Below are positions 29,113 to 40,804 of a stretch of 48,048 nt of DNA, in pieces. The notes beneath the pieces are model-generated. The model did not search any database and had not been told where the DNA came from. It saw nothing but the letters and a program-made list of their open reading frames with translations. Numbering within the stretch: the first letter of the stretch is position 1; each line of letters begins with the position of its first letter. The DNA is from Prochlorococcus sp. AG-436-C13 (GTDB taxonomy: Bacteria; Cyanobacteriota; Cyanobacteriia; PCC-6307; Cyanobiaceae), in assembly GCA_003212695.1 (NCBI GenBank), contig QCPC01000012.1, forward strand, positions 1-48,048. The letters are read 5' to 3'. The position numbers and the translations under genes were made by a program.

Positions 29113-30095
29113 TTATTTGATTTTCTCCACCATCCAGCTAAAACTGCTAAAACTGCTTCAGCACCAATCAAACCAACAAAACCACCAAATTCATCAACAA
29201 CAACTCTTACCCCTGATTTGTCTTTATTGAAACACGTAAGTAATCTATCAATTCTGATCATTTCAGGTACATATTCAACTGTTTGACATAGGTCTATAGG
29301 CGTTAGTTGGCTGTGGCCCTGGACTAAAGCTGTGAGTAAACGTTCGCGTTTTACTATTCCTAATATTTTGTCTACCTCTTTCCCTAGGACAACCCAATAT
29401 TGAGAATTGTTGTTTAAAAGCTTACTTCGCAAGTGTTCTAATTTTATTGCCCCATCTAATGTTGGTGCTGAAACTCTTGGAGTCATCAGGTCTCTAGCTG
29501 TTAAATCATTGAGCTGAAATACTTTCCCTATCATTGCCGCTTCATCAGCTTCAATTTGGCCTTTTTGCGAGCCTAGTCTAGCCATTTGTCTTATTTCTTC
29601 TTCATCTGTTGTTATTTCGTTCTCAGCAGTAATGACTGGCAATAAGTGTTCCAATAAAATTATTAATGGGCGCATCAAAACACTAAGGAATTCAAGAATT
29701 GGTGCACTTGTAATAGCAATTGGTAAGGGAAGTTTTGTGCCTACTGATTTTGGAATTATTTCACCTAATAATAAAACTAGAATTGTTAAAGCTACTGAAA
29801 ATAATGCTCTATCTAGGCTTCTTTGAAAAACAATGGTTGCATAAATTCCCAGCATCAAACTCCCGAAGATATTAAAACTGTTATTTGCAATAGTTATTAC
29901 AGTAAGTGTTCTACCAAGACGACGACGTAGTTTTGCTAATTTTTTTGCACCTCTTGCAGCGTTGTTTTTGGCAGCAAGCTCATGAACTCTTAATGGATTG
30001 ACTGTTAAAAGAGCAGCTTCCACTCCTGAGCATGCTGCTGAACCAGTAAGTACAACTGCAAGAAGAATTACTAGAGATAGAATGTCAGAATTCAT
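29109..30095 (-). CDS. CNNM/CorC-like transporter with CBS domains
   Basis: The 328-residue protein has an N-terminal DUF21 membrane domain with four predicted helices (about 5-27, 60-90, 95-118 and 120-150) and the motif ACSGVEAALLTVNPLRV. Two cytosolic CBS repeats follow (from about residue 200, DLMTPRVSAPTL). The usual C-terminal CorC/HlyC domain seems shortened or absent. Related proteins take part in magnesium or cobalt homeostasis. It is the first gene of the operon that continues into the GTPase, nadD and nadE. The 101-base gap to the divergent pepP holds its promoter. Confidence 0.85.
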   Translation of the reverse strand: MNSDILSLVILLAVVLTGSAACSGVEAALLTVNPLRVHELAAKNNAARGAKKLAKLRRRLGRTLTVITIANNSFNIFGSLMLGIYATIVFQRSLDRALFSVALTILVLLLGEIIPKSVGTKLPLPIAITSAPILEFLSVLMRPLIILLEHLLPVITAENEITTDEEEIRQMARLGSQKGQIEADEAAMIGKVFQLNDLTARDLMTPRVSAPTLDGAIKLEHLRSKLLNNNSQYWVVLGKEVDKILGIVKRERLLTALVQGHSQLTPIDLCQTVEYVPEMIRIDRLLTCFNKDKSGVRVVVDEFGGFVGLIGAEAVLAVLAGWWRKSNK

Positions 30096-30196
30096 ACCTT
30101 TGCTATCTTCGGTAATCTTGAAGAATCATTTGAACTCATTCTCCACTATGTTTGAGTTCTTGCCATCCTTAAGGTTTAATTGATGATCAATTTATT

Positions 30197-31516
30197 GTGA
30201 ACAATCATCAGATTTATAAAGACCGTCGTAAGCGCTTTATGCGCGAGTTGAGAGGAAGTGCAGCGATTATTCCTGCTGCAAAATTGGTTACTCATCACTC
30301 AGACTGTGAATATCCTTTTAGGCAAAATAGTGATTTCTGGTATTTAACTGGTTTTGATGAACCTGATGCTGTAGCACTTTTTTTGCCTTATCGCCCTGAA
30401 GGAGAGCAATATATTTTATTTGTTTTACCTAAAGAATCTTCTGCTGAGGTTTGGAATGGCTTTCGTTGGGGAATTATTGGTGCAGTTGAAAATTTTGACG
30501 TTGATATTGCTCATCCTATAGATGAGTTGTCAGACAAATTAGCTCATTATTTGAATGGTACAGAACATATTTTTTTTAGAATTGGTAAGCATCCACAAGT
30601 AGAGACTTTGCTCCTTAAGGTTTGGGCAGACTTGTTAGATAGATCTTCAAGAAGTGGATCTTTGCCGATAGCTCTTTATTCTCCATGCTCTGTTTTACAT
30701 AAATTGAGATTGAGGAAAGACCCTTGGGAGATTATGCGAATGAGAGAGGCTGGCCTTATCTCGTCAAGAGCTCATGAATTAGCTCGTAATGAAACTAGAC
30801 CTGGGATGAATGAGCGAGAAATCCAAGCAGTTATTGAAAAATACTTTTTGGAGAAAGGAGCAAGAGGCCCTGCTTATAACTCGATAGTTGCAGGTGGCAA
30901 AAATGCTTGCATTCTTCATTACACTGCAAATCATTCGATTCTTCACAATGGAGAATTGTTACTTATTGATGCTGGATGCTCTTTAAATGATTATTACAAT
31001 GCAGATATAACTAGAACTTTTCCAATTAATGGGAAATTCACAGGTGAACAAAAAGCTTTATACGAAATTGTATTTGAAGCTCAAAAATCAGCAATTGATT
31101 GTGTTTTGCCTGGAGAAAATACGGAAAAAGTACATTTGAAAGCAGTAACAGTTTTAGTTGAAGGTTTAATTGATATTGGTTTATTGAAAGGAAGAGCAGA
31201 GTCTTTAATTGAGCAAGGCTTATATCATCATTTTTATATGCATAGAACAGGACACTGGCTTGGTTTGGATGTTCATGATGTCGGGGCATACCGTCTTGGT
31301 GAATATCCCATTCCCCTCGAGGATGGAATGGTATTAACTGTTGAACCTGGACTTTATATAAGTGATTTTTTGCCTGTTCCAGAAGGACAACCGCAGATAG
31401 AAGAACGTTGGAAAGGTATTGGAATCAGAATAGAAGATGATGTTTTAGTTACTAATAATCAGCCTGAGGTTCTTACTTCTGATGCTTTGAAATCAATACA
31501 TGATATGGAAAGATAG
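30197..31516 (+). CDS. pepP: Xaa-Pro aminopeptidase P
   Basis: PepP removes N-terminal residues next to proline. The 439-residue protein is a two-domain pita-bread metallopeptidase. Metal ligands are seen: LIDAGCSLNDYYNADITRTF has the two aspartates, HRTGHWLGLDVHD the histidine, VEPGLYI a glutamate, and GIGIRIEDDVLVT the last glutamate. The N-terminal domain opens YKDRRKRFMRELRG and contains YPFRQNSDFWYLTGF, as in PepP. The start is GTG at 30197. It is convergent with the HAD gene, 16 bases away. Confidence 0.94.
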   Translation: MNNHQIYKDRRKRFMRELRGSAAIIPAAKLVTHHSDCEYPFRQNSDFWYLTGFDEPDAVALFLPYRPEGEQYILFVLPKESSAEVWNGFRWGIIGAVENFDVDIAHPIDELSDKLAHYLNGTEHIFFRIGKHPQVETLLLKVWADLLDRSSRSGSLPIALYSPCSVLHKLRLRKDPWEIMRMREAGLISSRAHELARNETRPGMNEREIQAVIEKYFLEKGARGPAYNSIVAGGKNACILHYTANHSILHNGELLLIDAGCSLNDYYNADITRTFPINGKFTGEQKALYEIVFEAQKSAIDCVLPGENTEKVHLKAVTVLVEGLIDIGLLKGRAESLIEQGLYHHFYMHRTGHWLGLDVHDVGAYRLGEYPIPLEDGMVLTVEPGLYISDFLPVPEGQPQIEERWKGIGIRIEDDVLVTNNQPEVLTSDALKSIHDMER

Positions 31517-31532
31517 ATTCCTTTGATTTTTT

Positions 31533-32321
31533 TCAAAAATTTAATAAAAAGTATTCCAAAATTTTGTTAGTTGATTTCAAGATTTTATCTGCACCTGCAT
31601 CCTTTAGTTTCTTTTCATAAGCTTTTCTTTCTTCAAGCTTTCCTTTTTTATGAAGGTGTGGAGGAGCTACACCCAAGCTAATAAATCTTTGTTGTGGGAA
31701 TTTTACTCGAGCTTTTTGAATTGTTATGACATCAGCAACTGTATCCCCTAAATATGTAATCGGTTGTACGCCAAAACCCAAAGGTTTTGACAGCAGTTGC
31801 TGTGAAAGAGAGATCAATCCTGTTGGATCAGGTTTTTCAGGAGCATCTCCCATTGCTATTAATGGAGGAGAAACTAAACCTAGACGCTTTTCGAGAACAA
31901 ATCTTGCAGAAGGGGGTTCTGCTCCACTTATAAATCCCCACCTAATTTTTCTGTCAGTTAATTGTTGAAAGAATTTTTTATTTACTAAAAGCGGCTCGTC
32001 ATTAATAAAACCATTCCATTGATTAGGTTCATCAAAAGGATTGCCGCCAAAATAAAAATTATTGAATTGATTTATAAGATTTTCTCTAGATGGTTGTTTT
32101 ATTAGTAGACCATGAGACTTAGTTCGTCGCTTTATAAGCTCAAGGCTGGCGTCCCAATCATTGTTCCAATATCCTTCTGATTTAAGAGAATCAATTTCTT
32201 TGTTACTTGGCTCCCATCCGCAAAACTTATCTACTGTTTTTTTAAGAGCTAATCGATAGCTGCCTCCTACATCGCGAATTACTCCATCGATGTCAAATAA
32301 TGCAAGTCCTTTTAAATCCAA
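31533..32321 (-). CDS. HAD-superfamily hydrolase (TIGR01548-type)
   Basis: The 262-residue protein carries HAD motif I as ALFDIDGVIRDVGG, with nucleophile Asp9 and acid Asp11, a motif II serine in GFISGAEPPSAR, and the acidic motif IV in TYLGDTVADVITIQ. The segment GGSYRLALKKTVDKFCGW after motif I and the cyanobacterial context match the uncharacterised TIGR01548 subfamily. Some annotations link this family to histidine synthesis, but I cannot confirm that here, so the substrate is unknown. It is convergent with pepP and divergent from the PSRP-3 gene. Confidence 0.85.
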   Translation of the reverse strand: MDLKGLALFDIDGVIRDVGGSYRLALKKTVDKFCGWEPSNKEIDSLKSEGYWNNDWDASLELIKRRTKSHGLLIKQPSRENLINQFNNFYFGGNPFDEPNQWNGFINDEPLLVNKKFFQQLTDRKIRWGFISGAEPPSARFVLEKRLGLVSPPLIAMGDAPEKPDPTGLISLSQQLLSKPLGFGVQPITYLGDTVADVITIQKARVKFPQQRFISLGVAPPHLHKKGKLEERKAYEKKLKDAGADKILKSTNKILEYFLLNF

Positions 32322-32383
32322 AGTTAACTGTTGCAGCTCATCCTGTTAAGTTAGTTCAATGTTAGCTGTATAAGGCTTAAGAA

Positions 32384-32863
32384 ATGAGTGCTTCTGATAG
32401 TCCCTCTGCTATTCAAGAGGATAAAGCCAATTCAACTTCTTCAGGAATTAAAGAAGAAAAAAACAAATCAGGACGTCCAGGAATGTTAGGAGCTGCAGAA
32501 GTTCTTGCATCTGCAACTTTTGATGCAGATGGTGTTCCTTCAGGACATACCCCTAAGGCTGATGAAGGTAGATTCTTATTAAAGATTCTTTGGTTGCCAG
32601 ATAATGTTGCATTGGCTGTAGATCAGATTGTTGGAGGTGGTACAAGTCCTCTAACTGCATATTTTTTCTGGCCTAGAGAAGATGCTTGGGAAACACTTAA
32701 AACAGAACTAGAAGAAAAAGCATGGATTACTGACAATGAGCGGGTTGAAGTTCTAAATAAAGCAACAGAAGTAATTAATTATTGGCAAGAAGAAGGCAAA
32801 GGAAAATCACTTGAGGAGGCTAAAGTGAAATTCCCAGAAGTGACTTTTTGTGGTACTGCTTAA
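32384..32863 (+). CDS. Ribosomal protein PSRP-3 / Ycf65
   Basis: This 159-residue protein is the cyanobacterial homologue of plastid-specific ribosomal protein 3, a small-subunit component. The diagnostic core, beginning [18 protein letters not shown] and continuing with [16 protein letters not shown], spans about residues 67-108. The N-terminal 50 residues are low-complexity, polar and rich in Ser and Lys. No membrane segment is present. It starts at an ATG 62 bases from the divergent HAD gene and ends 56 bases from the convergent atpC. Confidence 0.93.
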   Translation: MSASDSPSAIQEDKANSTSSGIKEEKNKSGRPGMLGAAEVLASATFDADGVPSGHTPKADEGRFLLKILWLPDNVALAVDQIVGGGTSPLTAYFFWPREDAWETLKTELEEKAWITDNERVEVLNKATEVINYWQEEGKGKSLEEAKVKFPEVTFCGTA

Positions 32864-32919
32864 AATTTAAATAGGATAATATTTCAGCCTAATAAATATA
32901 AATAGGTCTCTTGTCTTAT

Positions 32920-33327
32920 TTATTCAGCAGATGCTTGGAATTTTGCTCTAGCTTTTGCAAAACTTTCTTGTGCTTTTATTTTATCTGGAGAATTTGCTTC
33001 TCCTTCAAGTTTATTTAATTTATTTTTAGCTTTTTCTAATTCTTTTTCTATCAATTTTTTATCAATATTTTGACCAAGTTCTGCTGAATTTACTAAAACT
33101 GTTACATCATCAGACTCTACTTCTGCGAAACCTCCCATTAAAGCAATGGAATCCCAGTTTCCATTACTTTTGCGAACTTTGAGTACACCTATTCCAATTG
33201 CAGTAACCATTGAAATATGCCCTGGAAGAATGCCAAGTAAACCCGTAGTACTAGGAAGTACTACCTCCTCTACTTTGTCGTCAAATACACTTTTGTCTGG
33301 AGCAAGTACTCTTAATGTAAGGGACAT
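32920..33327 (-). CDS. atpC: ATP synthase F1 subunit epsilon
   Basis: Epsilon is the rotor's inhibitory and coupling subunit. The 135-residue protein has the N-terminal beta-barrel (LTLRVLAPDKSVFDDKVEEV, LPSTTGLLGILPGH, and GFAEVESDDVTVLV). A C-terminal pair of charged helices (landmark ELEKAKNKLNKLEGE) can extend to block rotation in the dark. It follows atpD on the minus strand after 77 bases, as in other cyanobacterial atpBE loci. Confidence 0.97.
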   Translation of the reverse strand: MSLTLRVLAPDKSVFDDKVEEVVLPSTTGLLGILPGHISMVTAIGIGVLKVRKSNGNWDSIALMGGFAEVESDDVTVLVNSAELGQNIDKKLIEKELEKAKNKLNKLEGEANSPDKIKAQESFAKARAKFQASAE

Positions 33328-33404
33328 TTTGCTAGGAGGTTTAGTTAATTAAGTGAGTGATAGTTGTCTTTAGCCTATATTGGCCGATTATTGAATTATT
33401 TAGT

Positions 33405-34889
<1,485 letters not shown>

Positions 34890-34957
34890 TTATGATTCGC
34901 TTGCAAAGCAAATCGCATTAAACCGCGCAAGACTACCATCCTGCAGGCATGTTGTGT

Positions 34958-34980
34958 TGTGCGGTTCGGTCAACCGCACA
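34958..34980. promoter_or_regulatory. K-box-like operator in a 9-bp inverted repeat, groESL/atpD
   Basis: The 16 bases GTTCGGTCAACCGCAC (34964-34979) match exactly the K-box consensus GTTCGG-NNAN-CCNNAC described upstream of groESL in other cyanobacteria for light and heat control. Here the motif is part of a perfect inverted repeat: TGTGCGGTT (34958-34966), CGGTC loop, AACCGCACA (34972-34980). It lies 115 bases before the groES ATG and 86 bases before the atpD ATG, so it could affect both. No CIRCE (TTAGCACTC...GAGTGCTAA) is present. Confidence 0.75.
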
Positions 34981-35035
34981 GAATAGTTGTAGTCGGGAGG
35001 CTGGTTTGGTGAATATGTTGTTGTTCATAAGGTTT

Positions 35036-35070
35036 CGAGTAATACTCGTTCCATAAGGCGTTTTTACGCC
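35036..35070 (+). promoter_or_regulatory. Palindrome and hairpin in groES 5' region
   Basis: CGAGTAATACTCG (35036-35048) is a perfect 13-base palindrome that could bind a dimeric regulator. Just downstream, GGCGT and ACGCC (35057-35061, 35066-35070) enclose TTTT and make a compact hairpin ending 24 bases before the groES ATG. In the RNA this could modulate ribosome access. These are sequence observations; function is not shown. Confidence 0.4.
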
Positions 35071-35094
35071 AAATTGTTGACCCTGCATTCATTC

Positions 35095-35406
35095 ATGGCG
35101 GCTGTATCTCTCAGCGTCTCCACTGTTAAACCACTTGGAGATCGTGTTTTTATTAAAGTCTCTGAATCAGAAGAGAAAACGGCGGGTGGGATTTTACTCC
35201 CAGATACTGCCAAAGAAAAACCTCAAGTTGGCGAGGTTGCCCAAGTAGGACCTGGCAAACGAAATGAAGATGGCTCTCGCCAGTCTCCAGAGGTCGGAGT
35301 TGGGGACAAAGTCCTTTACAGCAAGTATGCCGGCACCGACATTAAACTTGGTGGTGACGAATATGTTCTTTTGTCAGAAAAGGACATCCTTGCAGTAGTC
35401 AACTGA
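35095..35406 (+). CDS. groES: Co-chaperonin GroES
   Basis: GroES caps the GroEL folding chamber. With the ATG at 35095 the protein has 103 residues ([20 protein letters not shown]), which fits the family. The mobile loop is seen around [19 protein letters not shown], and the roof region around [11 protein letters not shown]. The C-terminal [14 protein letters not shown] is typical. An ATG 7 codons upstream would add residues not found in homologues. It begins the groES-groEL operon, followed by groEL after 67 bases. Confidence 0.97.
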   Translation: MAAVSLSVSTVKPLGDRVFIKVSESEEKTAGGILLPDTAKEKPQVGEVAQVGPGKRNEDGSRQSPEVGVGDKVLYSKYAGTDIKLGGDEYVLLSEKDILAVVN

Positions 35407-35440
35407 ACCTGCAAATTGCTTTTTCAAGCAAATCTTTTAA

Positions 35441-37111
<1,671 letters not shown>

Positions 37112-37148
37112 TGAATTTATATCATCAATAGAAGGTCAAAGTATTTAT

Positions 37149-37178
37149 AAGGACTGGTTTTTGCCAGTCCTTTTTTAT
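37149..37178 (+). terminator. Rho-independent terminator after groEL
   Basis: AAGGACTGG and CCAGTCCTT form a perfect 9-bp stem around a 6-base loop TTTTTG, followed by a T-rich run. It lies 37 bases after the groEL stop and is the clearest terminator in the window. Confidence 0.9.
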
Positions 37179-37303
37179 TGCACCCTAATTAACAGTTTGG
37201 AACAATTCTTAAATTCCTGATTGATGAACTAGTAGGAGATTTTTGGTTTAGAAGAAAGTTAAGAGAACAATTTATTTATACCAATACAGATCTATAAACT
37301 TAA

Positions 37304-37730
37304 TTAGCAATCAGAACCACCAATACCCATGCCAACATCATCCCCTAAAGGAATTGCAAAGAGAGATCATCCCGCTTTTAAAGTGCAGCAGCAATACCAC
37401 CTTTTGTTCTTGCATAGTTGCAACTCTTTGCTTGAGTATTGGACCTATTGGGAATTCTGTAAGTAGGTTTACTTTTGTAGTAGTTTGTACTGTAATTGTT
37501 GTCCAAAGGTTTATATGGATGCTGATGATTAATAGCAGTTTTATTGCAAGGAATTTCTATATTTTCTGTCCAAGATTTGACATATCCAGTGTTATGAGAA
37601 GTGCCAGGAATCTATTCCTTTTTATAGATGGTTTTTGCACAAACTTGAGTACGTGAATATCCAGTCTGAAATTCGTGAGCATTAACTGGAACTAAACTAA
37701 AATCATAAGAGCAAATAAACCGATCTTCAT
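37304..37730 (-). pseudogene. Decayed gene for a small secreted protein
   Basis: On the minus strand a start MKIGLFALMILV runs into a TAG. A one-base shift (a missing T near 37693-37698) restores LVPVNAHEFQTGYSRTQ, giving a signal peptide and a coding frame. That frame continues with VCAKTIYKKE, an in-frame TAG at 37614-37612, then IPGTSHNTGYVKSWTENIE and IPCNKTAINHQHPYKPL, and on to ARTKGGIAAAL and a TAA at 37380. The final piece is in another frame and reads FAIPLGDDVGMGIGGSDC before a stop at 37304. The layout resembles picocyanobacterial small periplasmic proteins with Tyr/Asn-rich middle and glycine-zipper end. It has at least two frame changes and two or more stops. Confidence 0.75.
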
Positions 37731-37887
37731 AATCTCATTTTCCTTCTGTTGAAGATATAGGAAATTACTTCCCTACGAATTAACCTTTTTAGACAGTATT
37801 TAAACTGCTATGGGTATAGAAAGCAAATTGAATAATTTTTTCTATATGATATCTCTCTAAAGTATTTTGTAATTAAGGAGAATTTTA

Positions 37888-38148
37888 TTATTGATTTCTG
37901 CAGCATGCATAAATAGTAGAATTTGTGATTGGTATTTTATTATTGTCATGGTCAACTCCTATCTTATAGCATTTAAATATATTGTTATTTCTATATTTTT
38001 TAAAATTAAATCTTTTATTCATTTGAGTTTCAAGAGCATCTAATCCGTTCTTTTGGTTGAACTTTATTTCGCAAATTTTTATTTGGCTAAAAGCACTTTC
38101 ACTTTTTAGTAATAATGATATTATTAATATTAATTCTCTTTTTCTCAT
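37888..38148 (-). CDS. Hypothetical small secreted protein
   Basis: The 86-residue frame from the ATG at 38148 begins MRKRELILIISLLLKSESAFSQ, a good signal peptide in outline. A lysine- and asparagine-rich mature part with four cysteines follows (KICEIKF, NIFKCYKIG and a final ACCRNQ). I do not recognise it. It could start at an upstream ATG (38196), but only the inner start gives a signal peptide at the N terminus. It is extremely AT-rich and lies between a pseudogene and secG. It may itself be a young or decaying gene, so confidence is limited. Confidence 0.45.
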   Translation of the reverse strand: MRKRELILIISLLLKSESAFSQIKICEIKFNQKNGLDALETQMNKRFNFKKYRNNNIFKCYKIGVDHDNNKIPITNSTIYACCRNQ

Positions 38149-38212
38149 CTCATTTTGCCAATAGTGAGATTTACTTAAATAAAATTGAGAAATCAATTAA
38201 TAAATTATATTG

Positions 38213-38443
38213 TTACTTTAACCATTGAGCAGAAAGTATTACTGCGAGTCCAAGAAATAGTATAAGTGTGAACCAAGTGGCTTTGTTTAGTGTAGCTTCA
38301 GCGCTGCTTGCACTTGAAAACATTGAACTTCCACTAGCAGCTAGACCTCCCATGCCATCACCTTTGGGACTATGAAGTAGTACCAGAAGTATTAAGAGGA
38401 GTCCACTAGAGACCCAAACCCAAGAAATAATTGAAATAACCAT
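38213..38443 (-). CDS. secG: Preprotein translocase subunit SecG
   Basis: SecG assists protein movement through SecYEG. The 76-residue protein has two membrane helices (about 3-22 and 55-73) joined by the polar loop HSPKGDGMGGLAASGSSMFSS, given as a landmark, which matches the SecG motif KGDGMGGL. It begins 1 base after the gpmI stop on the same strand, so the two are coupled, as in many cyanobacteria. Its stop lies 17 bases before the end of the unknown secreted-protein frame upstream on the map. Confidence 0.93.
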   Translation of the reverse strand: MVISIISWVWVSSGLLLILLVLLHSPKGDGMGGLAASGSSMFSSASSAEATLNKATWFTLILFLGLAVILSAQWLK

Positions 38444-38444
38444 T

Positions 38445-40079
38445 TTAGACAGTGCTAGGCATGTTGTTTTGCATTAATGATGTATTTGATGAATTCGCTA
38501 TTGATTCTATTAAAGATGAGCCTGTCATTGATTGAGGTTTTGGAAGAGAAAGTAACTGGAGAAGTGTTGGAGCAATGTCTGCCAAACCTCCACCAGTTCT
38601 TAGCCTAACTGAATTACCTTGGCCAGAAACCTTCCTTTTTTCTCCTTCTACAAGAATTACAGGGACAGGATTTGTAGTATGAGCAGTCCATGGCTGTCCA
38701 TCGGGCCCTTCCATTAATTCTGCATTTCCATGATCAGCTGTGATTAAAAGTGTCCCACTCATTTTCCCTATTGAATCGAGTATTCGTCCAATGCAATTAT
38801 CTACTTTTGCAATGGCCTTTTTCGTTGCCTCTTGAACTCCAGTATGACCAACCATGTCAGGATTAGCATAGTTAATAACTATAAGGGAGTAAATCCCACT
38901 TTCAATAGCTTGCTGACAGCTTTTTGTTAGCTTTTCAGCAGACATCTCTGGAGAAAGATCGTAAGTTGCTACTCGAGGAGATGGTACAAGATAACGCTTT
39001 TCTCCAGGAAATGGTTTTTCAATTCCTCCGTTAAAAAAATAAGTTACATGAGGGTATTTTTCTGTTTCAGCAGTTCTGTATTGCAGAAGACCATTTTCAG
39101 AAATTACCTGACCTAATAAATCGTTAATTGATTCTGGAGGGAATGCTACTGAAACGGGAAGATCAGATTCATATTGAGTGAAAGTTATAACATTTACTTT
39201 TGGATGAAAATGGCGTTCAAATGCGTTGAATGTAGGGACTGAAATTGATTTGATCAGCTGCCTGGCCCTGTCAGGTCTAAAATTGAACATTATTACTCCA
39301 TCTCCATCTTGTAGATAAGAGTGAGTTAGGCGAGTAGGTTCAATAAATTCATCAGTAATATTTGATTTATAGCTTCTTTCAATGATTTCCTCACTAGAAA
39401 AATCACTTAAAGGAAATTTTGGACTAGTTAACAATTCATAAGCTTTCTCAATTCTTTCCCATCTATTGTCTCTATCCATTGACCAATATCGACCACATAA
39501 AGTTGCAAGTTCTCCTATCCCTAATGAGTCTATCTTCTCATTAATTATTTTTAGATATTGCAAAGAACTCTTTGCTGGTGTATCTCTACCATCTGTAAAT
39601 GCATGAATTGCAACTTTTTTAATGCCTTTGCTTTTTGCCCATTCTAAAAGTCCACATAAATGATTTATATGACTATGTACTCCTCCATCTGAACATAGCC
39701 CTATTAAATGAAGTGTTTTTTTATTTTTGAGTAGCTTTTCTGCCATATTTTCTAGATGATTTATCTTATTTAATTTTTTTGATTTTATGGTGTTGCTAAT
39801 TCTTACAAGTTCTTGTTGAATAATTCTTCCAGCTCCAATTGTTAAATGCCCTACTTCTGAATTACCCATTTGGTTGTCAGGTAAACCTACTTCTGCTCCG
39901 CTTGCTTCTATTAATGTGTGAGGGTATGCCTGCCATAGTGAATCCATTACAGGGGTATGAGCATTGCAGATAGCGTTATTATGATTCTCTTCACGGTGGC
40001 CCCATCCATCAAGAATGGTTAAGACTACAGGAGCAACACAACCTGAACTCATTGAATTAGCTGAACTAATTTTTTGCAT
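38445..40079 (-). CDS. gpmI: 2,3-bisphosphoglycerate-independent phosphoglycerate mutase
   Basis: GpmI interconverts 3- and 2-phosphoglycerate with two manganese ions. The protein has 544 residues from the ATG at 40079; ATG at 40052 ([10 protein letters not shown]) is an equally plausible start. The first metal motif is [13 protein letters not shown], and the phosphoserine nucleophile lies in [15 protein letters not shown]. Further metal ligands appear in [11 protein letters not shown] and [12 protein letters not shown]. It precedes secG and diverges from pyrR by 150 bases. Confidence 0.95.
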   Translation of the reverse strand: MQKISSANSMSSGCVAPVVLTILDGWGHREENHNNAICNAHTPVMDSLWQAYPHTLIEASGAEVGLPDNQMGNSEVGHLTIGAGRIIQQELVRISNTIKSKKLNKINHLENMAEKLLKNKKTLHLIGLCSDGGVHSHINHLCGLLEWAKSKGIKKVAIHAFTDGRDTPAKSSLQYLKIINEKIDSLGIGELATLCGRYWSMDRDNRWERIEKAYELLTSPKFPLSDFSSEEIIERSYKSNITDEFIEPTRLTHSYLQDGDGVIMFNFRPDRARQLIKSISVPTFNAFERHFHPKVNVITFTQYESDLPVSVAFPPESINDLLGQVISENGLLQYRTAETEKYPHVTYFFNGGIEKPFPGEKRYLVPSPRVATYDLSPEMSAEKLTKSCQQAIESGIYSLIVINYANPDMVGHTGVQEATKKAIAKVDNCIGRILDSIGKMSGTLLITADHGNAELMEGPDGQPWTAHTTNPVPVILVEGEKRKVSGQGNSVRLRTGGGLADIAPTLLQLLSLPKPQSMTGSSLIESIANSSNTSLMQNNMPSTV

Positions 40080-40229
40080 TTTAAAGGTTTCATCCAATTC
40101 TTATTTGAACTCTCATCTCAAATTACTTCTTTGTTGGTCTTGAGCATTATTTTATCAACTTCCGTTAGCTTTTCCCAATTCAATTCGATTACTAAAAAAT
40201 GCAAACAATGAGTTCCAAATCCAAGATCA

Positions 40230-40775
40230 ATGATTGATCAGAATAGCCCTAAAAGGGTTGAAATACTTTCAAAAGAAGAGTTAGCAAGAACTCTTGCGAG
40301 ATTGTCTTCTCAAATTTTAGAGGAGATTTCTGATAGGGGAGAATTGGTGCTTTTAGGAATTCCTACCAGAGGAATTCAACTTGCAGAAGTCTTGGCAAAT
40401 GAATTACATGAAAAGACAGGCCAAAAAATAGAACAGGGAATTATTGACCCCACTTTTCATAGAGATGATCTTAATAATTTAGGTACTAAACTTGTTCCTA
40501 CAACAGATATCTCTTCTACTTTGGAAGGCCGACAAGTCGTTTTAGTGGATGACGTGATATTTACAGGAAGGACTGTTAGAGCAGCTATAGAGTCACTTCA
40601 AGCTTGGGGAAGACCTAGAAGGGTTATGCTGTTAGTTATGGTTGATAGAAGTGGATATAGAGAGCTTCCTATTCAACCTGATTTTTGTGGACGCACTATA
40701 CCTACTAAAAAAAGTGAATCTATAGAACTTAGACTTAATGAAGTAGATGGAGAAGAAGGTGTATTCTTAGTATGA
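40230..40775 (+). CDS. pyrR: Bifunctional pyr operon regulator / uracil phosphoribosyltransferase
   Basis: PyrR-type proteins belong to the phosphoribosyltransferase fold. The 181-residue length is normal. The PRPP motif is clear: RQVVLVDDVIFTGRTVRAA. GIPTRGIQLAE and the C-terminal GRTIPTKKSESIELRL also match. In Bacillus PyrR binds pyr mRNA leaders; in cyanobacteria RNA regulation is less certain, and no pyr genes are nearby. The start at 40230 is the first in-frame ATG. It is convergent with the Hsp70-like gene, 29 bases away. Confidence 0.92.
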   Translation: MIDQNSPKRVEILSKEELARTLARLSSQILEEISDRGELVLLGIPTRGIQLAEVLANELHEKTGQKIEQGIIDPTFHRDDLNNLGTKLVPTTDISSTLEGRQVVLVDDVIFTGRTVRAAIESLQAWGRPRRVMLLVMVDRSGYRELPIQPDFCGRTIPTKKSESIELRLNEVDGEEGVFLV

Positions 40776-40804
40776 AATTTCTTATAAATAAGTTTAAGTT
40801 GTAT

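Noticed and set aside
37354-37656. Plus-strand open frame of 100 codons after groEL
   Set aside because: It is rich in Phe, Ile and Val, has no plausible homologue or start signal, and lies antisense to a clearly readable decayed gene.
40356-40376. 8-bp inverted repeat GAATTCCT / AGGAATTC in pyrR
   Set aside because: An 8-bp arm with a 5-base loop inside a coding region is within chance expectation in AT-rich DNA.
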